This document shows, piece by piece, positions 32,291 to 43,960 of a DNA stretch of 64,000 nt. The notes under the pieces were generated by a model. That model was not told the origin of the DNA. It ran no database searches and saw nothing but the letters and a program-made list of their open reading frames with translations. Every line of letters starts with the position of its first letter. The first letter of the stretch is position 1. The position numbers and the translations under genes were made by a program. Source of the DNA: Cladorhizidae sp. MBARI D1340-BT2 (Eukaryota; Porifera; Demospongiae; Poecilosclerida; Cladorhizidae); assembly GCA_028752905.1 (NCBI GenBank), contig JAQNBH010000014.1, forward strand, positions 25,046,353 to 25,110,352, in the 5' to 3' direction.

Positions 32291-34884
32291 CACCCGAGAG
32301 GCATGCTCTTCAGTCAATAGACTAGTCACCAACAACTGCCTACTACAAACTGCTAGAGCTACTTACAATAATACAACAACTGATAACAAGATAAGACTTA
32401 TATAAGCACATATCAGAAAACAGAACAAATTCATGCATACATGAATGACATTTCTACTAATGAGTCAGTTATGACAGTAAGGATGGGGAGGGAGGGGGGG
32501 GGGGAGGGATGGGGTGACATGGGATGAGCATCAGCATCTGTCTCTTCCAACAAGAGAGAAATGAAAACTAGTTTAGTAAAGTGCAGTTTATTCTCATTGC
32601 CAGACCAGTTCATAAAACACATCTGTGCTGCAAAGCAGTGAACTGCTCCAATTTTGTTGAGAGTATGATAGCAGAAGGGTAACGGATTGCACAACAGCAC
32701 TCTTAAGGTTACAGGAACAAAGAACAACAAGGCTGGCCTTGGAAATATTAGGTTAAAATATCTGAGACAGTCTGAGAAGACAGCAAGGAAACATCGGCTT
32801 GTAGGGGATAAGCTAATTTGCAAAGGCTGTTTGTGAAAATGATAAAAGGGAGAGATTCTAGAATAGATCCTTGAGGACCCCAAGAGGAAACCACCTACCA
32901 TTTCAGGAGAGACCCAGATGTATGTATTTATGTATATATATATTATAGTTATCCAGACACTCGCTAAAGAGGAGATAAGCAGAGAAGGAGGTCTAAAAGA
33001 CAGAAAACTCCTGCTGAAAGCCAATAGAAGAATCAAATACTCCACACTTCTATTACTGCTATCCATTGCAGTTCAGTCAAAGACTAAAATCAGTATTATG
33101 AACTGTGTAGGGGAATAGATTACACAATGCACGTAATGGAAATGAACAAGTATGGGAAGATAATTCACTCCAAAGTTAAACATTGTAGTCTGTAGCTAAT
33201 GGGACCAAATGCGGTACTTAAGGATCAGGTGCCAAATTGCAGGACAATCTCCGGAAACCTGGGAAAGTTGGCAACCATGTTTAATGGTGAGAGAGATAAG
33301 AAAAGTTGCTATTCATTGGACAGACATATTAGCTATACGCAAGTTATGTGTGTGGGAAGAAAAGTAGATAGATCAATGCAAGATCCTGAAAATGAAAATT
33401 CATGTTTTCAACTTTTTGTGGCTCCTCTCTTACTACATTTGAAAAGGCTTTATGGCACGTATTTTGGTGGTCAAAATTGGCTGTAGACAGCGTTGATGAG
33501 CAAGATCGAGTGTTAGCTGAGAAATAAACTGGTTTTTTGTCTGCTATTTTGAAATAGGGCCAAAGAAACACTTAACCCGTGCAGCCAGCTTTCTTTTCTC
33601 TGCAAAAAATCTACTGTTGTTTCTTCAGTACGACGACCATTCTTAAATAAGCATGCATTATTTAAGATGGCTGTCCTGTTCCTACTATTTATGGGTGAAT
33701 GTATGGGAATACATGCATAGAAACACAGATACATACAACATGCACAGCAGTACCAAGTTTTCTATCCAACCATGGGGGGCTCATTTCGCTCGGCAACTGG
33801 TAATCAATAGCAGAGATTAAATGGCGAATGAAGATGTGATGGAGAGAGAGAGAGAAATCAAAATTATTCTTAATGGGACAAAACTTTAAATCCTAGCATT
33901 GTTGCCCTAGACTCAAGCCTGGTATGTGTCATACTTTAGTGTCCATTTGAATTTCCAGCTTCTTGATCTCAAAGGCTATCATCAAGTTTAGTTAATACAG
34001 ACTCTCATGACACTCCTTCTCTTATAAGACAGATCAAGTGTTGACGAGCCTTGATGAAGGATGATGCCAAGCGCTGGCAATGAAGGCAATAAAAAGTCAA
34101 GTACAGGATTAGTTTAGCTAGCTAGCTTTTCTAGCTAGTTGCTGATTTGAGTTGATGATGGTTCTAATTCCAAATTTTCGTTGTCTGTGTATTTGGTGGA
34201 GTTGTTAGCTTTATAGATATGCCAAACTAATCTGGAAAAGTATAGTGGGTTATAATGACAAAAACATATCCTATAGATTCCCTATTGAAACAGCATTATC
34301 AGCATATCTCTATATAATTATATGTAGCTACAAGTATTTCTGTTCAGATTTCAGATAACCAGATGTCAGTACAAGGGCATATTCATTACCTGCTGCCTTA
34401 TAAAGTACATATTGCATCATTACAACTTGAATTTTACTCTCTCGACATTTCGACTAGATGCTCGTCTTCATAAGAACAATGAGATGCTAAGACTCATGTG
34501 AGGTTGATATATACCAGTACTGAGCTGTGTGGTACAAAGTTGGTGATTGCATCCATGTCAGCAAGTTCGGTGGTACTGTTACCACCCTGTTACTTCATGT
34601 ATGACACAATCCCTTCTTAAGTTCAAAAGAGAAGAAAATAATTATTAATCATGCTTACAGTTTTTACAACACTTTTTACAACTTGTAACGTGTTGAAATG
34701 AACTCCTCCATCATTGATTAGTGTAGCTAATTATAGCCAGTATAGCCAGCTCTGTTTCTACTGAGAATGTTATCACATTTGCATGATAGTTAGACTTTGG
34801 AGCTCCAACTTTAGAGGTAAGATGTGCAGAGAGGACAGAGCCAACGTCAACCGACTCTAATTGTAACTCTACATATTATGCTTC
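32291..34884. other. No gene recognised; one G-rich tract
   Basis: Contains a G-rich run at about 32484-32512 and a minus-strand open frame at 32431-33066 with no recognised domain. About 34440-34490 resembles one unit of the 52893-53290 minisatellite (CATTTCGACTAGATGCTC). About 33660-33780 resembles 37050-37165 (see that repeat). Otherwise AT-rich unique DNA. Confidence 0.4.
33660..33780 (+). repeat. Short dispersed repeat, pair member 1
   Basis: Shares with 37050-37165 a series of landmarks: ATGGGTGA, GAATACAT, ATAGAAACA(T/C)AG, (C/A)ATACAACATGC or its variant, and CCAAGTTTTC followed by ATC. Similarity is partial and non-coding. Confidence 0.5.
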
Positions 34885-36765
34885 AAGTCACTTATAAATG
34901 TGGTCAAGCATACAAGATTTTAGTCCACTAAAAGAATATTCAGAAGAGCAGCTAGTAACAGGCGAGGTAAATAAAATAATCAGCAATGCCCTGATGTTTA
35001 AAAACATTGAACTAGCATGACAAAGAGCAACTGAAGGTGTCACAGGCAAGCAAGATAGCCCATAAGAAGTCTTGTGTTCCTGCCATTTCATGTGCCAGCA
35101 GAGCAACTCACTCTTAAAATTGGCGGGAATAGATAGAATTAAGTCAATTCTTGAAGTGAGTGCTGCATTCTTCAGCACTGATGGTAACCAATATGGATGG
35201 TGCTAAGTACATACCCTGTAAAGTTCTTGGATGATGAATGCTAAAAACAGTCATCTAGTTTTGAGATCAAGTGACCAACAAGAGGAAAAGAGATACTATG
35301 ACAGTAATATTCACTTAGAGAAATGTCAGAAACATTATCCTGTAACACTGGTGGCCATAAAGTCTATGTAAGGATGACTATATACCACTACTCTGACACA
35401 GTTTCTCAAGTGTTGAACCATTGAGACTGATGTGTATCTATTATTTCTCCTAACTTTCCTGCATGGTTGGAGATGCATATGCAAAAGTAAACTTTCAATG
35501 TTCCAGTCACATTGCCAATTGCACCTAATTCTTCAAATATATCTTTCATTTCAGCCTGAAGAGACTGTTAAGGCAAGGATATACTTTTAACCAGCATCGG
35601 CAATAACAAAATCACTAATGCAATCTAATTGCTAACAAAAGTGTTGCGGCATCAGTTATGACATCTGCAGACCACTCAGTATTACCACCTGTCTATGCCA
35701 GAATAGAAGGATAAAAGGACTGGAAGAGGTTGAGAGCATCTAGTCACTGAACTCATCGAGTTTGGCAAGGTCTTTTAGCTTATGAACCACTGAGCCTGGT
35801 TGTGTATCATCAATAGAATGCACTCGCATTTTGGATGAGAAGCAAAATGCATAAAAACTCGACCTAGAATATCCTCCCATGTTACGAATAATTGCTACCT
35901 ACAATGACTAACAACTACTAAGTTTAAGCAGTGTGTTGCACAATGGAGATATCCAGAGGATATTGAGATGTAACAATGGCTGGAGCTGCCCCTGTCCTAC
36001 CTCACATGTTTCCTGCACCATCATAGGCTAACCTCGCAACTACATGAGATTTAAATGGCAATCTCTGAATAACTCTATAATCTTCTCAGCTAAGCAGGCA
36101 CCGGTTACACCAGTGTCACATTTAAGCAATATGAGGAAGTCCCTCACAAGGCTTTCATCATAATTGAACATTGATGACAACACTCAGCTGCTCTGTATTA
36201 GCTAAGTCAGTCACCTCATCTGCTATTATTGTAAAAACCATGAGGCATTCTGAATGCTAATATGCTCTCCAAGAATGCCAATAATTTGATTCTGAATATC
36301 ACCTGATGTATATGTGTCATTTCTTGTGGCAAGATGTTCTTCTAGGACTTTATCACCAGCATCAACTATTAATTTAGTAAAGTCCAGAAATTGCCATGAT
36401 TTGTTGATGCATGCTTCTCCACATCAGTGCCAGAATCATATCCTCTCAAGGGAATGTTTTGTCTCCCATACAAAACAATAATTATTATGTTTACTCACAT
36501 TTTTCTATTGGTAGAAACCCTATCAGCCCTATCCTTGTCGCTAGGCTGATGACCACTATAAAGACACTAACAAATACACCTGATCTAATGACTGATCCTC
36601 CTTTTCTGAATGCTTAAGCAGCAATTCTAAAGCCTTGCACTGAACTAAAAGGTCAGGCTCTGAGCTGTAATATCCACACCAAGTAGCAAACAAAGCACAA
36701 GGGAGACAAAACCCACCATTGACCTGCTCGCTATACACTAGCCAAGGGTAGAGTCCTAACCACTG
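34885..36765 (-). pseudogene. hAT-type transposase with TTF-like zinc finger (ZMYM1-like), decayed
   Basis: Reading the minus strand from 36738 down: YSEQVNGGFCLPCALFATWC (TTF-type finger), then LELLLKHSEKE, then near 36240 FTIIADEVTDLANTEQLSSV (first catalytic region of DUF4371-type hAT transposases), LPFKSHVVARLAYDGAGNM, and at the end (near 34950) FTSPVTSCSSEYSFSGLK, the hAT dimerisation signature. Order and spacing fit one gene of about 1.9 kb. Stops and frame changes throughout make it inactive. No terminal repeats or 8-bp duplication were found. Confidence 0.75.
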
Positions 36766-36825
36766 GTCTGGGATGGTATCAAAGAAGGAAATCTACTGTG
36801 AAAAGCTGTTACATCACTTAGTACC

Positions 36826-37035
36826 CCTTGTAAACTGTGTGGAATATACCACTCTTAGTTATTTCTCCATATTACAATCCAACTTGATGACATCAATAAT
36901 TTACAGATCAGTGCATAGTATTAGGCCTGCATCTTTGCTTAGAGTAGGATGATACTTGAGCAATGTGATCTAAATCTCAAATTAATATTTTTTATTGCAC
37001 CTTTGCTCGCCGTACAATACCTTGGAATCATTTTT
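36826..37035. repeat. Dispersed non-coding repeat, copy B
   Basis: Second copy of the family at 1273-1810; aligns with its later half: GGAATATAC(T/C)ACTCTTAG, GATGACATCAATAATTTA, TTAGGCCTGCATC, and CAATGTGATCTAA. Confidence 0.7.
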
Positions 37036-37049
37036 AGTTTAAGACACTT

Positions 37050-37165
37050 CATTCTGTTCCTATTGTTATGGGTGAGCATACAGTGAATACATAGATAGAA
37101 ACATAGCTAGATAGAACATACGCCATGCGTGGAAATGCCAAGTTTTCGATCAAACTCCACCGTGA
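37050..37165 (+). repeat. Short dispersed repeat, pair member 2
   Basis: Partner of 33660-33780, about 100 bp of recognisable similarity, adjacent to dispersed repeat copy B. Confidence 0.5.
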
Positions 37166-37597
37166 TCGGAAAGTGAGTACATCTAATTGCCTTCCTATTT
37201 CGTAATCTTCGCTGTTCTCCACATTTGAAGGCTGATAATCAATCCTTCTCTTCGAGCTTTTTACTCACTATTACATTCTCCTATGTGAGTTTCCCATTGT
37301 AATGTTTATTTTTGGAATACCCAGCTGCGTTTATTTGGTGTGCCTTCCAACTTGTTCATGAAAACCAAATGCTGATAAAGGCTAGTAGAAATGTCGGGAG
37401 TGTGAAGAGTACATTATTGTAATCCAGTTGTTACTTATATATATATTTTTTACAATTGAACGGAGTTCTTACTGGGTCTGTAAGATGGAAAAGTTTGTAT
37501 TTCAAATAATGGCGTTTGGCTTATTTCAAATGGTGCAAAAGAACTTGCTATTGGAGAGCATGATGATCAACTGAGTTGCTATGTCAAAATGAAAATC

Positions 37598-37838
37598 TGG
37601 CATCCTTTCCTACTATTAATCATGCCATCCTTTCCTATCAGCTATTAATCATGCCATCCTTTCCTATCAGCTATTAATCATGCGATCCTTTCCTATCAGC
37701 TATTAATCATGCCACATTTCCTATCAGCTATTAATCATGCTATCAGCTATTAATCATGCCACATTTCCTATCAGCTATTAACCATGCCACATTTCCCATC
37801 AGCTATTAATCATGCCATCCTTTCCTATCAGCTATTAA
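37598..37838 (+). repeat. 29-bp minisatellite, left part
   Basis: Tandem units of CTATTAATCATGCCATCCTT plus TCCTATCAG, with variants replacing CATCCTTTCC by CACATTTCC. It is cut at a TTAA inside a unit by the transposon at 37839 and resumes at 43961. Confidence 0.95.
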
Positions 37839-37854
37839 GGGGTGACTAAACCTC

Positions 37855-37914
37855 CTCCCCCCCCCCCCCCCCCCTCCTTCCCCCCCCCCCCCCTCCTTCC
37901 CCCCCCCCCCCCCT
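37855..37914. repeat. Poly-C tract in three blocks
   Basis: Three runs of about 14-20 C separated by CTCCTTCC-like spacers, just inside the left end of the TTAA transposon. The complementary strand is strongly G-quadruplex-capable, and lengths are likely unstable or mis-sequenced. Confidence 0.85.
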
Positions 37915-38439
37915 CTCATATTGTACCTACATGTATGAACTTGCTCTTTGTGTCATTTGGATGCTTCATTGCTAAGTTCTGATGGATTTTGCACACACAC
38001 CTCCAATTTCTTTTCAAACATTGACCCAAGAATGCTGGGGAGAAGTGAAAAACAAACCGTTGACTTCTTCAAGGCATAAAATGCAACCCATACACCCCAG
38101 CACTCGAAAAATTAGAAGCTTATATGACGTAGAAGGTAGCTATTGAAACTGTGCAGCTACTTTTCCCGCTCTAATACTGCGCACCGGTGTCATGCCAAAT
38201 CCTTCCCTGCCAAATTTGTCCTCTTTTACTTACTGCGCATGTGCAGAGACGGATTTTCTCTTGCCGTTAGTTTACTCAACAGAGCTACCTGTATCAACTT
38301 TTTGTTGTTCTTGATTGCTCCTATATATCTAGCTATAGATAGCTTCGGCGTGAATCACACATTAGACGCGCGATTAACACACACCCTGGTGGGCAAAAAG
38401 CAACTTGTCCATTGAACACTGTAGTAAAAGAAGCTAAGA

Positions 38440-39400
38440 TGAGTAGCTATTTTGAGAGTTTCCATCCCGAGAATGAGGCATAGCTCACAGGAGACATGAC
38501 CACTTGGCCCAAGGTAGAGTATGGGCATATCTTTGTTTACTTCATTCAACGACCTGGAGTATACACCCAGGAACAGCTTCTATCTTGGAAACAACTTGAT
38601 GCGTACAATTACTTCCAGTCTGGGTATGTAAGGACTGTCTTTTCGTGGAGTTTCAGTCATTCTGGAGCCAAATATTATGTGTTGAAGGCCTGGGTGAACC
38701 CCAGTTAGAAGGCAGCTACGAATGCACATGAGGCCTGGATCATAATCAAGGAAGCAGGTGACATTCTATCTTCACACTGCACTTGCATGGCTGGGTAAAC
38801 AACTATAATTACGTGGTGTATATGGATACATTGTTATTTCAGCTTAGGTGAGGGTTGTTCTCATGGGTTGCGGCTGTTCTCTTCAAGGGGTCGAAAGTGC
38901 TGTATGACTAGGATACACTTCGGTTACATCCCAGAATTGTCAATGGAATGAAATATTCTGTAGTAAGGTCAGTGAGTTATTGAAGCATGAATCAGGTCTC
39001 ATCAATGTGTTACACATACAGATTGAACCAGCCTGAATCGTCGACATCGACTTTCGAAGGTCAAAATGCAAGAGAAATGAGGACAGCACGAGTACAACAT
39101 CGATCCATCAGGAATTAGTATCAGTACCACCATCAAGTGAGGCAATTGAAGCATTCCGAATAGGGCTGAAAAGAATCGCACCAATAGCTGCTATATTTTC
39201 ATCTTTAACCGTAATGGAGACTACACATTCAAGTACTGCTATAAGAGTAGTCAAGAAGTTGCCGCCATCACTTACCTCTCTTTACGACCCTAAGTTTTCC
39301 AGTATAAGCAAAGATGTGCTTAAAGCTGCCACTTTTGAAAGAATGTCCATAACAGACTAAGCAGCAGCATATCTAGAAGAAAGCACTAGGCTTCAAACTC
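38440..39400 (+). pseudogene. SWIM-finger/YqaJ-type protein, N-terminal part, of the ISL2EU-like element
   Basis: The plus strand reads GHIFVYFIQRPGVYT, YNYFQSGYVRTV, KAWVNPS then an in-frame TAG (38706-38708) where family members have Gln, then AAT-rich AHEAWIIIKEAGDILSSHC and CTCMAG. A GT-AG intron (about 38797-38847) leads to GEGCSH (SWIM finger C-x-C...C-x-H). Later blocks read AFRIGLKRIAPIAAIFSSL and KKLPPSLTSLYDPKFSSISK, then AAAYLEESTRLQTQ. In intact relatives this last block is followed at once by the YqaJ exonuclease domain, which is absent here. Stops and frame changes disable it. Confidence 0.72.
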
Positions 39401-39407
39401 AAGTTAC

Positions 39408-40370
39408 CTCTTGTGATGGCCATTTGATTAAGTGCTTCAAGTGCACAAACATCACTTCAATCGACTTGTGAAAAATCTCAGTGACTGTGGTCATTGAAAT
39501 TTTAAAGCGGTAGGCTAAATCTTCCATGATGAGGTTGAGCTGCAACCTCATGAAAACTATCAACAATCCAGTACGTGGTGGAAGTTTTACCTGCTCGGGC
39601 CTTGATTGTGGATACTGCTTGAGCAAGTAAGAAGCAAGGTGGTTGAATACTTCCCAGGATTCAAGACCTGTATAAAAATGAGTGGCTTTGTCATCTCCTT
39701 TAATAGTGTCAATATGACTTGCACAGTACACTAAGGAAAGCACATAAACAACTTGAGTGGGCTGTGACACTTGAGTCTCGGCATGTTGTACTTTGATAGG
39801 ATCTGCCATTACTCCTATGTTGTGGCTGAACTCTGATTCTTTAAGTCCACTTAACTCAGTAACTGACTCTCCCCTCAACTCTGGTTCAGCTAAGTTTCTG
39901 TGTCTGTCTATCCTTGCATGTCTCCGGCTCTCTCTAGCCTCCTTTGTAGCTTTCTTCACTTCATCAACTTTCTTAAATGTAAACACAGTAGGCACATAAT
40001 CGACATTTTCAGCCATATCCACAGGTTTGCCTACAAAAAGAGAGGGTAGAAAACGGTAATTATTCATTCAATTTGTACACAGCTACAAAATACAGCTAAA
40101 TAACAAGAAACAGCTGCGTTAATAAACTAGCTAGCTTAGCTTATAATCATGCTGGCTAGTTATCAATAATAAGACTAGCTAGCTAGTACCTGTGATAAAG
40201 TGGTCTCCACATATCCTGGTGTGTTTCTTGGGCATCCAAGATTTTCTTCTGATGGCAAGTATCCATTTCTTTGCTCTTTCTTTGGGAGAATCAGGAAACT
40301 GGAAAAAACCAAGCCCTGGACGTTCTCCACTGCTGTTTCTGCAGCCAACAGCACAACAACTCATAACCAT
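39408..40370 (-). pseudogene. THAP-finger / HTH transposase N-terminal part of the ISL2EU-like element
   Basis: Exon 1 (40190-40370) starts MVMSCCAVGC and encodes a THAP C2CH finger through CGDHF. A phase-1 GT-AG intron (40031-40189) joins it to exon 2 (39408-40030), continuing GKPVDMAENVDYVPTVF, the end of the THAP domain. Next are a basic stretch (about KKATKEARESRRHARI) and a helix-turn-helix of the HTH_Tnp_4 type (FYTGLESWEVFNHL, LLIVFMRLQLNLIMEDLAYR, LIKWPS). A donor site GAG|GTAACT follows, but no DDE exon exists: the plus-strand YqaJ-type gene begins at once. Splicing and frames are otherwise intact, so a DNA-binding protein without a catalytic domain could still be made. Confidence 0.78.
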
Positions 40371-40443
40371 CTTGTTCTTTTTGCCCACCAGGGTGTGTGT
40401 CAAGCGCGCATCTAATAGAAAGTGTGATTCACCCCGAAACTAT

Positions 40444-40655
40444 GTATATACCTGTGTATCAACTTTTTTATTGTTCTTATATTATTCAACAGTGCTGATT
40501 GCTCCTAGCTATATATCTAGCTACCTGTGTATCAACTTTTTGTTGTTCTTGATTTCTCCGCTACCTGTGTATCAACTTTTTTTGGTTCTTATATTATTCA
40601 ACAGTGTTGATTGCTCCTATATATCTAGCTACCTGTGTATCAACTTTTGGCTGCA
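40444..40655 (+). repeat. Tandem repeat around CTACCTGTGTATCAACTTTT
   Basis: Four units of CTACCTGTGTATCAACTTTT followed by variable GTTCTT / ATATTATTCAACAGTG / TTGATTGCTCCTATATATCT segments. A single similar unit lies at 38283-38336 on the other side of the ISL2EU-like insertion, so the array belongs to the host transposon and was split. Confidence 0.75.
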
Positions 40656-41199
40656 TTTGCAGATGGAGCGAACAGAAAGCTGTAGAGTACATTTAAGGAA
40701 GGTGGAGCATTACATCAAGCATGGCACCTATAGTACATTGATACTGAGCCCAAGGAATATGCTCGAATCCATATTGATGCATGCGCTGTAGGTCAAAGAG
40801 GACAAATTTGGCAACGGGAAGAATTTGGCATGACACCTGTCTGGTCAAGTCAACGTGGGGCGTCTGTGTAAATCATTTCCCGCTTGAGCCAGATATGCCC
40901 ACTTCTCCTTGCTCTTCTGCATCTACTTCAGGCCCAAAGTTCTACAAGAGTCGCTCTCAGTGTAGAAAAAAGCGGCAAGTACCCAACAAAGGAGCATGGG
41001 GCAGCCGAATGTTTCAAGTGAGGCATCTTCTTCCACTTCTGCAAGTGAATTGCCTTCGCCTTCATTGACAGCTAGTGGTAAGAAGCTGGTGCTCTCTATG
41101 CCATCAGCCATGGAGAATGCAGGGGGAAGCAGCCAGTTAGATTTGCTGCAGACTGACTTTCTTGGTAGTCTTCCTTCTTAAACTTGTGCAGAAATGCAG

Positions 41200-43029
41200 G
41201 GGTCCAGAATTATAGACTGTCAGGAACAGGCTTCAGTGAAGAAGACTGTGTGTGCTGACTGCTATTCTCCAATGTAGGTAAGGGAAGACTTGGGTAATCG
41301 CCGGGGCATGTTGACGAAGATGTTCTTGATGTACACTAACCCTAAGTGTAACATCCAGAGCATTTTTTCAGATCCACAGTCCTCGAAAAGCGTGAACTCC
41401 AAGACTGTTCTTGCCACCCGGTTGGTTGGCATGGCGAGCAAAGGTCTGGATACATTCTGCCGAGTGGTGGGATTGCCTCCATCACTTAGTGCGCCAGCCT
41501 TCTCCAAACACAATCAGGAGCTGGCTAGGCTAACAGAAATGAAAACTGAGGCCAGTTTCGCTTGTGCTTGTGCACACCTTCATAGGCTGGGAGGGGTCTC
41601 TGAGGTGGAGGTCATTGACATCACTGTCACCTGTGATGGAACATGGTCAAAGCAGGATCACACAGCGGCATATGGTGTTATGGCTGTACTGTCTTGGGAG
41701 ACTGGACAGGTGCTTGACATTGCAGTCCTCAGCAAGGGTTGTCCAGAGTGCTCAGCTCATGACGGACTAGACAAAGCATCGGATGAGTTCAGGTTCATAC
41801 ATACATGCACACACATAACATGTATAATATACATATATATATATATATTCACGCAGGCTCTGGTGGGACGGGCACAGGGATAAGTGCAATAAAAACTGTG
41901 ATGGATCCTCGCCCATGATGGAGCCTGAAGGTGCACTGAGCATTCGGCAATGGTCGGAAGAAAAACTAAAACTTCGTTACACAACGGTGGGAGTTTTGCA
42001 TAACTTTACACCTGATTTCACTGTTATGATTTCACTTTTATTTCTCCTCAGATCATTTCTGATGGTGACTTCAAAACTGTACAGTTGCTCATTGAAAAGC
42101 AAGTATACGGTAATGGAGTTGCCATTGTGAAGCATGAATGCGTAGGGCATGTCCAAAAGCGCATGGGCAAGGCCTTGCTCGAGCTGCGAAAGACCCCTGT
42201 GTTTGGCTATGTGGTGGACCAAAAAGCCACCCGTGCTGCTAAGGCTGCTGCTGCAGGTGCTGAGCGGAAGGGGAGAGCCAAAAAACGTGGCAGGGGTTCG
42301 ACTGTTGCCCCAGCTACCTCTGTAACCAGTGATGGTTCGGAAGCAGCTCCCGTTGACTGGTGCCAAAGGTATCACCGAGGCAGTGATAAAGCGCCTGCAG
42401 CAATATTATGGGAACCACATACGAGCCAAACCGGGGAACCTTGCAGCGATGAAGGCCGCTTGTTGGGCAGTGTTCTACCATTCCTCTTCCACCGATAATA
42501 ACCCAAACCACCAGTACTGTCCAGATGGTGAGGAGTCCTGGTGCAAGCACAACCGTGCTGTTGCTAGGAGCCAGTACCCAAGCACACACCCACAATTCCT
42601 GAGCAACTTGCTGAGTTTGTGAAACCTGTCTTCACACGGCTCTATGACAAGAAACTACTCCAGAAGTGTCTGCTGGGTGCAACGCAGAACCAGAATGAGT
42701 CTTTCAACTCAACAATCTGGAAGCGTTGCCACAAAACAGAATATGTACACTTGCCATCTGTGATGACCTCCGCTTTCTTGGCCATCATCACTTTCAATCA
42801 CGGGATGAAGAGTGTTGCCTCTCTCTATGAATCCTTCGTGGATTCTTCGGTTGGTCCGTTTCTTGCCAAGTTCTTAGAGGATTCCGATCTTTTGAGAGTA
42901 AGGAAGGCAGAGCGGCCGGCCTTGGAATCCATGAAGGTTCATAGGCAGCACCTTCATATGACGGAGTTGTCGCGTGAGGAAGGACACCTGGCTGCAGAAG
43001 GACCCTCATACGAGACTGGCGGGTTTTGA
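41200..43029 (+). pseudogene. Transposase of the TTAA transposon (Mutator-like transposase domain / Kolobok-like)
   Basis: Exons as read: a first coding block ending 41792, then 41857-41986 and 42052-43029, with short GT-AG introns. Landmarks: VREDLGNRRGM, IDITVTCDGTWSK (first catalytic Asp), YGVMAVLSWETGQVLD, LWWDGHRDKC, IISDGDFKT (second Asp), VKHECVGHVQKRMG, AVFYHSSSTDN, CPDGEESWCKHN and TQNQNESFNSTIW (catalytic Glu). Lesions: TAG at 41275-41277, TAA at 41179-41181 if the frame extends further upstream, and two compensating frame changes near 42345 and 42565 that leave a central block in another frame. The protein would cut and paste the element. Upstream exons (about 40675-41180) are uncertain. 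Confidence 0.78.
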
Positions 43030-43960
43030 ACCACTTATTATTTTCACCACCAGCTCTTTTCGAAGCAATTTTTATTTTTTAGGTCGGTCTACTACCTTCC
43101 TGTTGGTGGCCCTTTTATGTACCATTGGTACAACTGAAGCAGTTTTATTATTTTTGTTATTGTTGATCTTGCGGACTGAAGAGCGAATCATTGAAACAAG
43201 GGAAGTCCTAAGCCTACTATATATAATAATATATTTATATATTTTCAGTAAACAGGTTACTGATGGCAAGAATGTCTTGGCAAGATCAAGAAGCTCAAAG
43301 ACTAAGCTAAGAAGCTCAAGACCATGCAAAGAAACGGAACAAGAAGTCCTATACTTGTTATTTCCTTGTTTACATCATGTGTAAACATTGAAAATGTACC
43401 GCAACTTGCAAGCTCTGTAACTTTTTTCGTCACTTTTTAATATTTATCCCAGTTTTTACTTCCGTTTTTTTAAATTTTATGTACATATTTTTTATATCAT
43501 TAGAAAGCTTATTCTTTGCTCTATGTCATGACGTTCTCGTTTTTTCCGCCCTCTCTCTCCATGGAAAGGTACTCGCCCGAGAAGTGAGAGACCTCGGTAG
43601 CGTAAGCGTGGTAGATCATGAATTTCGGAGGGGGGGAAACATTATAAAAAGATTGCAATTGAATAGGTGAGAAAACTCAACGTAGTGACATAATAGCTAC
43701 CCACACAAAAATAAGAGAGCTCGATAGTATATAGTCTATAAAAGGGCTAGAATTGGGATAGTTCGTTGACGAGCGGTTGGAGCAGGTCACGGCTAAATTT
43801 GTATCTGGAGGCTAGAAAGTCCAATCCAGAAGATCTTGGTATGTCTATGTAGAGCACAGACTCTTCTATCCTCCCATGCTAAAATATCACACAGATTACA
43901 AAAAGTTAAGTGTGTTTTAAAGTTGACCAAAAAATGACATTTTGAGGTTTAGTCCCTTCC

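Larger units (their letters stand above)
38341..40441. mobile_element. 2.1-kb ISL2EU-like transposon, internally deleted, nested in the TTAA transposon
   Basis: Inverted ends AG(C/T)TTCGG(C/G)GTGAATCACAC at 38341 and (reverse) 40441 extend about 60 bp to the motif ACACACCCTGGTGGGCAAAAAG. A 2-bp AT duplication flanks it (38339-38340, 40442-40443). It carries two convergent gene remnants: a SWIM/YqaJ-type protein on the plus strand (left) and a THAP/HTH transposase on the minus strand (right). That pair, the AT duplication and the layout are what I know of ISL2EU elements. The two genes meet near 39400 with the 3' half of both (transposase DDE domain, YqaJ nuclease) gone, consistent with one internal deletion. 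Confidence 0.8.
37839..43960 (+). mobile_element. 6.1-kb DNA transposon, TTAA target site, Kolobok/Mutator-like transposase
   Basis: The flanks are TTAA at 37835-37838 and 43961-43964. Removing 37839-43964 restores a normal minisatellite unit (GCTATTAATCATGCC), which fixes both ends. Short imperfect inverted ends: GGGGTGACTAAACCTC at the left, and on the reverse strand at the right GGAAGGGACTAAACCTC (GACTAAACCTC shared). The plus strand carries a transposase gene with two short introns (about 41200-43029), now broken. A TTAA duplication with G-rich ends and this transposase type fits Kolobok better than Mutator (8-9 bp duplications). Another transposon (38341-40441) sits inside it. Confidence 0.88.

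Noticed and set aside
32431..33066. A 211-codon minus-strand open frame with hydrophobic stretches
   Set aside because: No start context, domain or splice continuation; Pro/Ser-rich end comes from a G-rich tract. Length alone is not enough.
38341..40441. Reading the THAP gene as a host transcription factor
   Set aside because: It lies between transposon-type inverted ends with an AT duplication, is followed by a transposase-type HTH, and its catalytic exon is missing.
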